Assembly: GCA_018398805.1 (NCBI GenBank)
Contig: JAGFBZ010000940.1
Span: 1,066,001 to 1,130,000 of the forward strand
DNA from: Hirundichthys speculiger
Lineage: Eukaryota > Chordata > Actinopteri > Beloniformes > Exocoetidae
Direction of reading: 5' to 3'
DNA length: 64,000 bases
Position 1 is the stretch's first letter. The number at the start of each line of letters is the position of its first letter. Of this stretch, positions 1 through 11,020 are shown in pieces. The position numbers were made by a program, and so were the translations under genes. The notes under the pieces were generated by a model. It had not been told where the DNA came from. It was given only the letters and a program-made list of their open reading frames with translations, and searched no databases.

Positions 1-561
1 TTTTCTCCCTTGTCCACCACTGCTGGCTAACATGATAGAAACATTTGCTCTCACTGTGCATCAAAGCTTGGTTTATAAACTTGGACCTACATGTTTCACG
101 ATGCAGTTTATCATTTGGATTGATGTAAATCACTTTGATTTTCAGTGCAAAACATGAGCGGGATTTTATCTAGCAACAACAAGCCCAGCATCGTCAAAGC
201 ACATCGGTAATAGTTAATAAAACATTATTGAACCGTTACTCCAACTTTGTTCTCATGTACCGCTTCAAAGTTTTATCCGATTTCAATTTACATTTTTGTA
301 CCGTCTACGGTATCTTTCTTTATTGTTCAAAATGTACTTTCAAAAAGCATTTTCTATGATAACAAATGTAAAACAAGTATCTCGTGTTTATATGGATTAG
401 TATCACGGTTTGTTCAATATGTTTAGAAATACAGTGGTCTTTCCCAAATTGGAAAACAGTCTTGTGCTTTTTTTTTTTTTTTTTGAATCTGGTCATAAAA
501 AAGTTTTTTTAAACCTTTTTTTTTTTTTTTTTTAATTGTTTTCCTTGGTTTTTTGTTGCAG
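1..561. other. Probable itga5 intron, nothing recognised
   Basis: This is AT-rich sequence with two poly-T runs near 470-485 and 518-533, the second close to the acceptor of the first visible itga5 exon at 562. I see no exon or repeat that I can name. It is presumably the 3' part of an intron, because the first visible exon starts in mid-codon. Confidence 0.5.
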
Positions 562-3500
562 CAAAAATGCAAATAACTCGGAAAGTGAATTGGTGGTTTT
601 GGAGTTGGAGGTTGCTGCCATGGCTGATGTCATTCTGCAGGGGTGAGGCCTCATAATCAACTTCACCATGACATATTTATATTGTCCATATATAATGTTA
701 ATTATTATCATTGCAACTTTTATGCCTCTTGAAGTATTTCTCGACCAGACAAAGTCATCTTTCCCCCTCCTGATTGGACCAGTCGTCACAGTCTGGAGGA
801 GGAGCAGGATATCGGCCCTGAGCTTTACCAGGTTTATGAGGTATACTATGATTTCTAATTCTCACAGCTTCACCTCACCTGTTCTGAAAGCTTGACAGAT
901 CCAGTACGATGTTTGTCTTGTGTTTGGAGCATTTTAATTGACAACGTCTCTCATAGTTGGTGAATAATGGTCCCAGTCTGGTGAGTCACTCAACATTGGA
1001 GGTGAAATGTCCCCTGAGGAGTCCTGGTCATGAGTGGCTCTACCCTCTGGAGGTGATCACTGAGGGACCACTCAGCTGCTTCTCCAAAACAGCCTTCAAC
1101 GCACTGAAACTCAAGGTGACAACACACATTTTAACACACAAACAGCTTGGTTGGCTTGAAGATGCCTTTACCCTTGCTCTATTCTTGGCCCTGAACACTG
1201 GACTGTCTTTATTAATGACTCTGCAGCTTCAGCCTCCAGCAGCAGAGCCTCCTACGTCACTGAAGTCAAGCACTGAGCGCCGCCTGCAAAGGAGGGAACT
1301 ATTCAGAGATTCTCTGACTGAACAAGGAAACCTGGTGAGATAATGTCATAATCAATTACTTTTAGGGAGAACAAAGAAGAGAATGTGTCCTCTGACAAGC
1401 ATTTGGCAAAGTAAATTTAGTCAGTCCAAAAATATTATAGTGTGGACTGAGATATGTCAGTAACATCAGATGAACTTGTTTCCTGGCATTGCAATTCAGT
1501 TTTTCTTGCTAAGGTTATTTTTTTCTTTTTCATCTCCTGTCTCCATGACTTTTCAATCCATCTATCCATCTTTCTGCTTTTTGGGGTTCGGGTCATGGGG
1601 GTAGCAGTCTAAGGATGCCTCTCTCTCCCCAGTCACCTCTTCCTGGTGAATACTGAGTTGTTCCTAGGCCAAGTGAGACATGTAGTCTTCCCAGCAAATT
1701 GTGGGTCAGCCTTGATCTTGTTGTCCGGACAACGCCTGGCATGGAGGCTACTCGCTGCTGCTCCGGGGACATATCCCTACGACGCTGGACGCTCCAGTTT
1801 GTGCCCGGTTTGTGGTGATATGCGGTCGGATGTCGACATACTGTCTGCAGGGGGCGGATCGGTCTTCTTGCGGCTGGTGGAGACCTGCCGCCGCGGACAT
1901 GGACGGTGTCGCTGGAGGCCAGTTCGGGAAAGCTAAGCAGTCCTGAAATGCTACTCGCGGCAACCATCGCCACTGGATCCGGGCTGCAGCGTCACTGAGC
2001 CGGGACGGGAGCCCCCGACATAGCAGCGGCGGCGTGGACGTGACCGGCAAACAGCTGCTGCCTCTGTCCAGCAGTCTACATGCCGGATGGGTCAGCTGAC
2101 CTGGCAGGGGCCGTCTGGTGACCTGGTGGGGCCCAGCACCGCCGGGGGAGGCGACAACGGCCTGGTCCGGTCCGCATGATGAACCGGGCTCTGGGACGGT
2201 CGGCTACATTGCTCGCCGGACTGAAGGAGCTCAGTCTTCCCAGAGGAGACGGTTTGGTTCATCGGTGTTTCCTCCTCTGACCTGGAGATATCTCACTTGT
2301 CATCATTATGGAGATATACTGGTTCTAACGGCTGTTAATGGCTGTTAACTGGAGTTAGCACTCGGACTACGGACCGGGCATGAAAAGGCATGTAGGTGTA
2401 CTGAAACTTGAATTTCCCCCTTGGGGGATTAATAAAGTATTTTTGAATTTGAATTTGAACTTGCCCAAAACACCTCCACAGGAGGTGTCGTAACCAGATG
2501 TGCGACCTGCTTCAGCTGGAACCTTTCTATGTGGAGGAGCAGTGGCTCTACTCTTGAGTCCCTCCGGAATAATTGAATTTGTAAATAAAGGCCCAACATA
2601 CTTGAACTCCTTTACTTGAGGCAGCAAAGGCATCCCCAACCCAGAGAAGACATTTCACCCTTTTCTAACTGAGAACCATGGCCTCAGAATTGGAGTTGCT
2701 GGCTCTCATCCCCACCAGTTAGCGCTCGGCTACAAACTGCTCTAGTGAGAGCAGGATACCAACAGGACCACATCATCTGCAAAAAGCAGAGATGAATTCC
2801 TGAATCCACCAAACCGGACCCTTCCTGAGGCTACCAAACTGGTTCAGCTTTCTTACATGTTGGTGAGATTGAGAATATCCTTGAAATAAGTCCTTCTACT
2901 GCCTGATACTGTACACAGAGTTGGTGAGGAACTACTTTCTCTACTTGAGGCATCTGACAGTTTTCCACAATCTTCTTGGAGTTGATCAAAAGTTACTTTT
3001 CACGGCCTCGCTGAACTCCTCCCAAATTCACGTTTCTGCCAGCAACAGCTGAGCCTGCCGTTCCCTTGGTCTGCGGGTTGCTGTCAGTCTTTAGAGTCCC
3101 GTAAAGTGAACCAAGCTTGGACGGACACCCCCTCACCAAGGATGTCCACCAGTGGGTTTGAGGTTTTCTGCCACAGGAGGTACTATGCACCTTGTGGGCA
3201 CTGCTTCATTTAGATACAACCTAGGGTGTCCTAATGCTATATGCAATTATAGACAGCCTTATATCATGTTATGTTATGTTCATTTTGGAGAAACCATGGC
3301 TAGCATAGAAGAACAACAACAGAACATGAGTCAGATTTAGTTTGGACGGCTAATTCTTTTCTATTCATGCCTCTCCAGGTACCACAGTTGTTACTTACAT
3401 GACTATGTCTCCTAGTCTAAAGTCTCCTAGCAGAGCAACAGTGTCCTCTTTAGGGGCAGCGTACAGCACCCCTGCCAAGAGGGTAGTCCTGGGTAGTCCT

Positions 3501-6500
3501 CTTTATTACCTTAGCAGGTTGGGCCCTCTTTTGTCTTCAGAACTGCCTTTATTCTTAGTGGCATAGAATCAACAAGGTGTTGGAAACATTCGTCTGAGAT
3601 TTTAGTCCACATTGACACGATAGCATCACGCAGTTGCTGCAGATTTGTCAGCTACACATCCATGATGTCAATCACTTGTACCGCATCCCATTGGTGCTGT
3701 ATTGGAATGAGATCTGGTGAATGTGGAGGCATTTGGAGTACAGTGAACTCATTGGCATGTTCAAAAAAACCAGTTTAAGATTATTTGAACTTTCTGACAT
3801 GGTGCATTATCCTGCTGGATAATCAGCAGGAAATGACCCATCAGAAAATGGCTTCACTGGGGTCATGAAGGGAAAGACAAATTTTTTTTGCCCATTTATA
3901 GATCTTTTAGGAAGACGTCTAAGTTTGCTCTTATTTGAGATCGGAATTTAACAATTTTTTGCAATACAATTGTTAATTTGATACTAACCTCTGTTTTATT
4001 TTTTTTCCATAAGTGTAAAGCACAATGTCGTCAGTGTTGACAAGCCAGCACACAGATGGAGGTCAATAATATAAATACTGAAGAGCAGGGATCCTAAAAT
4101 AGACCCCTGAGGTACTCCCGTTGTAGTTGTTTGAATGTAGATTTAATGCTATTGACCTGAGCACACTAATGCCAATCACTTAAATATGACTTTAACTAAT
4201 TTTGTGTTTGTTTTGAGAAATCCTAGCTGTTATGTTTGCTCAGTAGAACCTCATTCTTGACCGTATCAAAGGCCTGGGACACTGTGAGACATTCTCCATG
4301 TTATTCAACATGCACTTTCTATGTATTTACAAACACACAACCATATATATCCAGTCAGATTGAAGATGTAATTTTTGCCTTCTGTACTAAACATTTAATT
4401 CTAATGAGATTATTTCTTTCAACTGAGGAAATGGAAAGAAAGAAGATGAGCTCTGGTCAACATCTCCAGCTGCTTGCTGTAATTGTTTATGAGATTAAGT
4501 TAATTAGTTTTGTGATTTACAGAGTTTCTTTGGTGTGGCTTTCATCAGTGTCTGACAGCTCATGAATAATGGTATTCAGATGGCCTGTGTTGAAATCAGA
4601 GATTCCAACCCGATGAAGGAGTTTCTGTTCTGCCATCCTCCAGATTTAAATGTTTAATACTGGTATTCCAATGACTGAATCAACGCTAAGTTGACGAGAC
4701 CCCGAATCCCCGATTCATTGAGGAAGAGAGGTCGTGGATGTAGAGCATGAGCAAATGTAGAGAGGTTTAAACCATCTCTTCTGTCAATCATAATGGGGAA
4801 CTTGATATCACTCAGAAATAAGACGGGCTAACTTGGAGGACCAACGAGGATCGAGAGAATGTTTCACTGAGATGTGGCTGCAGGAGCACATTCCTGACTC
4901 CGATGTTGCAACGTCTGGCTTTCAGAGGTGCTGACAGTGATTTGGAGAGGAGCAGTGAAAGAAAGGGCGGCGGAAATGAAGTGTTTGTCAACAACAAAGG
5001 GCGTAATCCATGACATGCTACTGTGAATCAGCTTTGTTGCAGCCCAGATATTGAACTGTTAGCTGCAGGTTTTCATCCATAATATAATCCAAGAGTCAGT
5101 GTTATTTTACAATCAGGACCCGCTGCAGTTTGTTCGTCATCAGTGGGTTGGAGTAGAAGAACCCAGTGTCATCTGGATAAAGCAGGCAGCACTATGAGGA
5201 ACATGCTCTTTGATTTCTCCAGTGGATTTAACGTGATTCAGGCTACATTACTTTGGAAGGAACTCCAGAAGACATGGGATTCTCCAAAGATTCATTATAG
5301 ATGGTTACTGCTGTGGGCAGGAAGGACCTCCTGGAGCCTCTGTGTTGCAGTGGATCTAAAGAAGCCTCTTAACTGAAGACACTGTTGCTGAAATCACTGT
5401 GTTGTTGAGAAGATGGTCATGGTTATCCATCATGTTTTTCATTTTACGAACTATCCTCCTTTTCACAATCAGCTCCAGAACGGTCTCCAGAGCAGCGCCA
5501 GCCTTCCTTATCAGTTTCTTCAGTTCATTTCTGATTCTCCACAACAGGGTTTGGGCTTTAAGATTAAGGAACAGATGTGATGTCACCACTTTTCCAGTTG
5601 CTTTGGCGAGTCAAAAGTTTCATAAGTTACTTAAGCAAGTTATTGTGCAACGTCTTTCTGTTTGAAAAAAAAAATGAAGCTTGTTCTCAGACATCTTTTT
5701 CCTTTATGTAAGGCAAACTGCAATTCACTACAACTGTTCCTATAATCACAGAAAAAAAGATCTACAGCCAGTTGTGAACCTTATATCGTTCCATACATGT
5801 CTGAAGAAACTCCTGTCAGCCTCGTCTGGCCTCCTGCCATTTATCCTACAGATGTTCAGGGTTTATGGGAAATGTTTGTTAAACAATGACATGTTCCTTT
5901 AAAAAAATATAACTGTTCTACTTATGTAGTCATAGAGACAACCCACAACTGAAAAGGTTTTGCATTTTTGTAAATGTCAGAGGGGTTGTAAATAAGGTTC
6001 TTTTGGTTCAGCACCAAAAAAAAAAACACCTCTTTCACAACTCTACTGAAAAACCCGTCAAGGGTCTGTGCAGAAACAGTAACTTTCACCGTCAGCCAGA
6101 AGCTTTGGCGGTTAATCCTGCTACACGTGACCAACCACAAAAGTGCTGTACGGAAAACATGTGATCCAATTTCTTCTTTTGGTCTTTCTTACAAAAATAT
6201 TAGCAACACAAACATAGAAACACGGGTATAAATAAATAAATACTGCGTGAGTTATTGAGTATGTCAAAGTCAATGTGATATTAAATTGCAAGTTGGACAG
6301 TTTGTATACCCTTAATATGTCTGTGGAGCCATCACATCAACGTCACATGAACAGTTAATGCATTCATTTCATATTTTTAAAGATTAAAAAAAAAAAAAAA
6401 GCTCAGTGAGATGAAACCAATGTGGAGTCCCAGTCTTTAGAGTTTTACTTCATAGTCTGATGATGAGCTGCATCGTTATCGTTATCTTTCAGGTTAAGTA

Positions 6501-9500
6501 TCCAATACCAGCAGATGCACTGGTGGGCTTTACTCCACACCGTGTCCATCCAAAGCTCAGAGGCCAGCTCGTTGTCAAACACAGGAACAAGATATTTTAT
6601 ATTGCAGCGCCTGCTCGACAGCTTGGTGATTAACTGTCACTGGAGAGATGACCTCTGGATCGTTCTTAAACTCTCCAATCATCCTCTTAGCTCCAGACAC
6701 AGTGATTTCCAAGAAGGATGAGTCAAACCAGTTAGTGAAATCTTCCAGTGCAGAAGTACAATCACTGAGTCATGACCAAACTCAAATGATCTTATACTGG
6801 CTTTAACTGTTGTTTGAGTAAAACACAAATAAAAGAGATAAGGAAACACATTCTTGGAGCGACTGGGTGGGAGAAATAGCAGCATCAGATAAAATATCAT
6901 TCATTCTCATGCGTTATGGCCTTCCAGTTATGTTGGCTGGACGTAACACCTGGACATTTTTGAAACTGCACACACAGTGGGTTACTCATTTTATAATGCA
7001 GTGCTCAGAATGCCAACTATTGCAAAGTTTTCAGTATGACAAAAATACTTCAGTGTGCCCACTTCTGTGGAAATTTCGTGTGCAACTGACCAGTCTACAT
7101 CCTATACGATGCCACAGTACCACATGTGGTTGGTCATGTGACTGACTTCTGCTTGTGCTGGAGCCCCAAGTGCTTTTACGGTAACTTGGGATGTACCAAC
7201 AACGTCCGCCAAACCAGTATGCAGTACATACTGTGTACTACATTATAAACATGATACGCAGTGTGCAGTTGTGGGTTTTCTTTAGCTCACTCACGAAGAT
7301 GTGAGGTTTAACAGCAAAAGACAGATCGATCAAAACAAGTCACACAGTAGTTGTATCTGCTACAGTGAATCTGGTAAAAACTATAGCGTATCATGATGTG
7401 GTCCTCGTGTGCCTCTAAGGGGGAAATCTGTTTTCACCTCAGAGTTTTTGCTTCAGGGAACTTTTTACTGTCACGTGATGCATTAGAAAGCCAAAGTTCA
7501 TAAAATGTTAAAGTTGATATGTAGAACAAATCAACTTGAGAATCAGGCAAGTCCAAAAGACTTTTGGCAGTCAGTTTAAAAACGCTATTATATATTTTTT
7601 TAATGGGAGTCTGATATGTGTTGAAGATGCTGCTGTGACAGGACTTGGCTACTGCAGTCATGCAGTTCATCAGTAGAGAAGAGATAAAACAGGATCTTTT
7701 AATGGTTCTCATTTTCCGCTTGGCTCCGTCTCTCTGTAGACGTGTGGCGTCGTGGACTGCTGGGAGCTGCGCTGTGATGTGGGGCTGTTGGAGAGAGGAG
7801 GCAGCGCCATCCTGACCGTACGCTCCAGACTCTGGGCTGAAACTTTCATCCAGGTGAGACTCATCGATTCAAGCGCCCTCCAGTTTCCATGTGCAAAGAG
7901 TAAAAAGTTCAGCTGGGCAATACTGCCCTCTGTTGGAGATTAAGAGCTAAAAAATTTCAGTCTCACATAATAAATAGTGCAACAAACCTTCATCTGATCT
8001 GTTACTCGATGATAGTTTTCCCACCATCCTTTGCTCGTCCACAGTGGCCCCACAAGCAACACATCCTGGAGTGCTCTGCTCAGTACGAGGTGAATAAGAT
8101 GCCATATTCTATTTCTCCCAAAGTCAAGCCGTCCAGATTCAAAAAGGTAACTTTGTTGGGCTTTAATACCGAACTTGAACATTTTTTTACAAGCTTTTAA
8201 ACATTCTTCTATTTTGAATTGGAAGTCAGTTGAAGGTGAATCATCTCTGCTGTTGTTCAGGTGGTGACGAATGTGATCTGGAGCAAGCCAGACAGTCACT
8301 TCTTGGTTCCGGTGTGGATCATCATTCTGGCTGTCCTCGCTGGGCTGCTGTTGCTGGCACTGCTCATATATCTACTATACAAGGTAATGAGCTCAAAGCT
8401 GTAGGTCGACGCAGACAGTGTCGCAGAGAGGAAAGAAAGGAGGCCTCTGATTGGTCAATTCTGCATAGAAAAGAGCGCATTGAAGAAATGAGGAAGTACC
8501 CACATCTGTACGATTCTGGTTCTCCACACTACAAAGACAGCACATATTCTAGTAATTCATGGAGGGAGATTGCGATGAATGTGGGTCTGGATACGGCCGA
8601 GATGGTGAGGAAGTGGAAAAACGCAAGAGATAGCAGGGTTCCCACGCGTCCTGGAAAACCTGGAAAACCTGGAAAACCTGGAAAATGATTGATCAATTTT
8701 CCGGTCATGGAAAACATGGAGAATGAGAAAAATTGCCAAATGTCCTGGAAACCGTTAAGTTATCCTGGAAAATTATTGTGCACTAAACTGAGATGAAACT
8801 CAGGAAATTGTTCTTCAGTGATTTATTGAAAATATACAAATAGTTTTAGAGGAAGTGCAGGAGAAAAAGCAAGAGAGAAGGGAAAGTTGATGTTAGGAAT
8901 TGCCCAATTGAACATTTAAACTCCAGTTGGTCCTGCTAATGAAGTGCTACGGTGTAATCTGTGAGCGTGTTTGCATTATTCTATGATAAATTTGTCATAA
9001 TTTCTGAGAATTTAGGAGATTATCTCATACATAAATTACAGCCATAGACTGCACATCAGATGTCTGAGGAATAAACATAGAAACAGTCTGAGTAAATGCA
9101 AGTTACAACTGTAGAAAAAAAAACAGTAATCGTGTCATACACTGATACAGTGTATGACGTGATTACTTGTCTCTGTAGCAGCTGAAAATCTCCTGGAAAA
9201 CGTCCTGGAAAATGATATCAAGGAAAGAGTGGGAACCCTGGATAGGTTTAGTAAATTTAGCTAGTTCGTGATTGTCCCTCTTGTGTTGTGGCGTGACATA
9301 GCGGAGACCGCGCGAGTATAAATCAAAAGTGACAGCGGCATCTCTGCGACGAGCTGACGGCGACACAGCCCTTTAGTCACAATACAACATGCAGAATGTG
9401 CCAAGACATTGAAACAGTTCATTTTTGGGTCTTTTTTGAACACACATGAAAAATATTCATTACTGACATGAAAGAACGTAACTCTTCCCGCTGTATCTTG

Positions 9501-9621
9501 CTGCTCTGACCACTACCGTCTCCACGTTTCCCTGCAGATGGGTTTCTTTAAAAGGCCTGACCCATACGGCACGACCATGGAGAAAGCCCACCTCAAGCCC
9601 CAGGCGTCCTCTGAAGCTTAG
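562..9621 (+). CDS. itga5: Integrin alpha-5, C-terminal eight exons (5' end outside the window)
   Basis: Integrin alpha-5 pairs with beta-1 at the cell surface as the fibronectin receptor. The exons read as 562-642, 735-840, 957-1115, 1227-1334, 7740-7853, 8045-8146, 8261-8383 and 9538-9621, all with AG/GT borders and continuous phase. They encode the lower ectodomain (block beginning [12 protein letters not shown], then YE-LVNNGPS), a dibasic RLQRRE site like the furin site that splits alpha-5 into heavy and light chains (exon 1227-1334), the light-chain cysteines, a transmembrane helix ([15 protein letters not shown], exon 8261-8383), and a cytoplasmic tail starting MGFFKR and ending LKPQASSEA. 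The GFFKR motif and the PYGT-MEKA-LKP tail are the reasons for choosing alpha-5 over alpha-V, alpha-IIb or alpha-8; this rests on remembered human sequence. A 6.4-kb intron (1335-7739) and the last intron (8384-9537) are full of transposon debris. No coding lesion was seen. Confidence 0.93.
1570..1735 (-). repeat. 3' end of an antisense LINE (left half, split)
   Basis: Read on the minus strand, this resembles the 3' end of a fish LINE whose C-terminal RT-ORF region I recognise by its arrangement. The match to the remembered family is approximate. It continues at about 2455-3190, so the retroposon at 1733-2447 seems to have inserted into it. Confidence 0.45.
1733..2447 (+). repeat. Retroposon with a TTGGGGGATTAATAAAG 3' end, copy A
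   Basis: A GC-rich unit starting near GCCTGGCATGGAGGCTA and ending in the palindromic CCCCCTTGGGGG, then an AATAAAG signal and short TTTGAA repeats. An inverted sister copy lies at 35286-36036. Both copies share broken peptide blocks such as [18 protein letters not shown] and MNRALG, so the unit may once have been coding. Neither copy has an intact frame. The ending is typical of fish LINE or SINE tails; I cannot name the family. Confidence 0.7.
2455..3190 (-). repeat. Antisense LINE fragment (right half)
   Basis: The minus strand carries a decayed LINE RT-ORF, with a block reading [15 protein letters not shown] near 2575-2630 that resembles the YLG motif region after the reverse-transcriptase palm. 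Upstream parts of the element follow towards 3190. Stops and frameshifts are present. It is the continuation of the piece at 1570-1735. Confidence 0.55.
3530..3850. repeat. Dispersed teleost repeat fragment
   Basis: I recognise this as a common interspersed repeat of fish genomes (the stretch with GGTGCTGTATTGGAATGAG and CAGTGAACTCATTGGCATG). Only the middle portion is present, with no TIRs or duplication visible. The class is not certain; it is probably derived from a DNA transposon. Confidence 0.45.
4810..5280 (+). repeat. jockey/Rex-type LINE fragment: endonuclease and RT start
   Basis: In the plus direction a decayed endonuclease block is readable (pattern [11 protein letters not shown], then the region corresponding to VFVNNR-CNPGH), followed by an RT block with [13 protein letters not shown] near 5200-5240, equivalent to the F-D-F-S-S-A-F-N-T-I-Q motif A of fish jockey-like LINEs. 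Stops and frameshifts are present. The same family occurs at 38040-40275 and 17640-17860. Confidence 0.65.
5285..5640 (-). repeat. jockey/Rex-type LINE 3' fragment, opposite orientation
   Basis: On the minus strand the C-terminal end of the same LINE family is readable ([17 protein letters not shown], then [12 protein letters not shown]). Its 3' end abuts the plus-strand fragment at about 5280, so the two pieces lie tail to tail. Confidence 0.65.
6480..6840 (-). repeat. LINE reverse-transcriptase fragment
   Basis: The minus strand reads [16 protein letters not shown], then an interrupted frame giving LVPVFDNEL and KAHQCICW. In fish jockey/Rex-like elements these correspond to the segment after the YADD box, including the Y-L-G-T-V-F-D-N-K-L motif. 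It is a short, decayed piece in the large itga5 intron. Confidence 0.55.
8455..8633 (+). pseudogene. MADF-domain remnant of a transposon-encoded protein
   Basis: An open stretch in the last itga5 intron encodes a recognisable MADF (Myb/SANT-like) domain: [13 protein letters not shown], then [19 protein letters not shown] and [13 protein letters not shown] and SANT proteins are the DNA-binding partners encoded by PIF/Harbinger-type elements, so a Harbinger remnant is the likely source; a captured host gene cannot be excluded. The frame is cut after NARD by a TIR element (8634-9240). Beyond it, GATAGGTTTAGTAAA (from 9241) would continue as DRFSK, soon followed by a stop. It lies between spliced itga5 exons, so it is not part of integrin. 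Confidence 0.65.
8649..8687. repeat. Tandem CCTGGAAAA repeat
   Basis: Four consecutive copies of the 9-mer CCTGGAAAA, with further dispersed copies near 8742, 8764, 9191 and 9203. They are subterminal repeats of the 8634-9240 element. Confidence 0.85.
9126..9166. repeat. Near-perfect palindrome
   Basis: Two 19-bp arms (9126-9144 and 9148-9166) pair at 17 of 19 positions around a 3-bp loop. It sits inside the TIR element at 8634-9240. Confidence 0.9.
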
Positions 9622-10260
9622 AGTCAAGACGTGGTCTTCCCCTGCAGCTGTTCCAGAGAACTGGAAGTATCGACACATTCCCAAACAAGTAATGGAGCTT
9701 GCCGATCATGAACAGGCGGCCCGTTTGTGCAGGGACGGTTGTGGGTGCCGTATCACTGGAATGCACTATACCTGGTGCTGCACTAATATGCCAAAACAGA
9801 ATAGATCACAGGGGTCATGCAGTTGAATATGCACTGCTGTTTGGGCTGTCATTTGTACAATCAGAGGTTCCTCAGAAGCTCATGTTTGTGGAAAATGCTC
9901 CTTGTAGAATACTCCTGTATGGACTATGTACGGACTATGGCACCTCCAAACAAAAAGGCACTAAAGCCACAGCCTTACTTTGTTCAAAAAAGTTGTATTT
10001 TAATCCATTCTCGCAGTCCCAGTGTTTCATATCTCTTGAAATATGTGGTTTTGTATGATCTACACTTGTTATTTATGGCACAGTGTTTTTCCAATTGATT
10101 ATTGAATGTTGTAATTTACTGTCTGCTGGAAATACCTGATGAAACTGCATTGTTTGACTTGAATCATTCCTCTCCCATATTGGGAGGTACTGTGTGTTTG
10201 ATGTAATGTTCTCACTGTGTTATGACCCACTCGTGTTGTGGCTCAGAATAAAAACAAATT
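9622..10260 (+). other. itga5: itga5 3' UTR
   Basis: About 0.63 kb of non-coding sequence runs from the TAG stop (9619-9621) to an AATAAA signal. Frames within it look incidental. Confidence 0.75.
10247..10252 (+). promoter_or_regulatory. Poly(A) signal AATAAA, itga5
   Basis: A canonical AATAAA hexamer about 0.63 kb after the itga5 stop, and the last one before the telomere-like tract that starts at about 10289. Confidence 0.75.
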
Positions 10261-10288
10261 TCGTATACCCATCCAAACTCGTTCTTGC

Positions 10289-10551
10289 AACCCTAACCCT
10301 AACCCTAACCCCAACCCTAACCCTAACCCTAACCCCCTAACCCTAACCCCCTAACCCTAACCCTAACCCTATCCCCCTAACCCTAACCCCCCAACCCCAA
10401 CCCCCCACCCCTAACCCTATCCCCTAACCCTAACCCCCTAACCCTAACCCCCTAACCTTAACCCCCCTAACCCTAACCCTAACCCTAACCCTAACCCCCT
10501 AACCCCCTAACCCCCTAACCCCCTAACCCTAACCCCCCTAACCCTAACCCT
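10289..10551. repeat. Interstitial telomere-type repeat (CCCTAA)n with CCCCCTAA variants
   Basis: About 260 bp of CCCTAA hexamers, mixed with expanded units such as CCCCCTAA and a few CCCCAA or CCCTAT variants. Runs of perfect vertebrate telomere hexamers remain. It begins about 37 bp after the itga5 poly(A) signal. Confidence 0.95.
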
Positions 10552-10918
10552 CGGCCACTCAGCTTCCTCTTCCCCAAGACCAGCTGGTACATCAGTGCTA
10601 AGTGCAGTTTTCAGTTTAGCAGTCAATTTAAACTTTTTCCGTCCACGTTGGTCACGAACTCCTGGCACGTTTAGTCACAAATACTATGATCAAATTTTAG
10701 ATATAGGATTGGATTAAATCCTGAAAATTTATTTTACATAAAAAAAACAAAACAAAACAGAAAAACGGTAATAATACCAGCATCTACCCAAAGTTAACAG
10801 CTGTTTTCAGTGTTAACTGTGTCTGCCGAGGAGCCTGAATGGTAAATGGACTGTATTTATACCGTGGTTTTTATTGGCACGTTAAGGAGGGAAATAAAAA
10901 AACAGCCTAAAAATACGG

Positions 10919-11020
10919 CGTTTGCTGCATGTCTTCCCCGTTCTCTCTCTACTCCCCTTCCTGTCCTCATTCACTGTTAATAAAGGCCACTAGTGCCAAA
11001 AAAAGAAAAAAAAAAAAAGG
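10919..11020 (+). repeat. tRNA-type SINE, 3' tail only
   Basis: Carries the tail shared by four copies in this window: TTTGCTGCATGTCTTCCCCG, a pyrimidine-rich stretch, then AATAAAGGCCACTAGTGCC and poly-A. The tRNA-like head is missing. Other copies: 39885-40035, 37222-37390 and 57475-57650. Confidence 0.7.

Larger units (their letters stand above)
8634..9240. mobile_element. Short non-autonomous TIR element in the MADF remnant
   Basis: A 607-bp element with perfect 12-bp terminal inverted repeats CAGGGTTCCCAC / GTGGGAACCCTG, flanked on both sides by GATAG (8629-8633 and 9241-9245). Inside are tandem CCTGGAAAA units near both ends and a 19-bp-arm palindrome at 9126-9166. There is no transposase. 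The CAGGG ends suggest a hAT-like element, although 5 bp is shorter than the usual 8-bp hAT duplication. Confidence 0.8.

Noticed and set aside
1593..2348. Overlapping 76-126 codon frames on both strands
   Set aside because: They lie in the GC-rich retroposon copy A; their sister frames in copy B are broken, so they are not host genes.
8230..8688. A 152-codon plus frame as one gene
   Set aside because: Its first part is the itga5 transmembrane exon read out of frame; only the MADF part (8455-8633) is meaningful, and the end (GKPGKPGK) is the CCTGGAAAA repeat of the inserted element.
10289..10551. True chromosome end
   Set aside because: The tract is short, degenerate and followed by more than 50 kb of ordinary sequence with genes.
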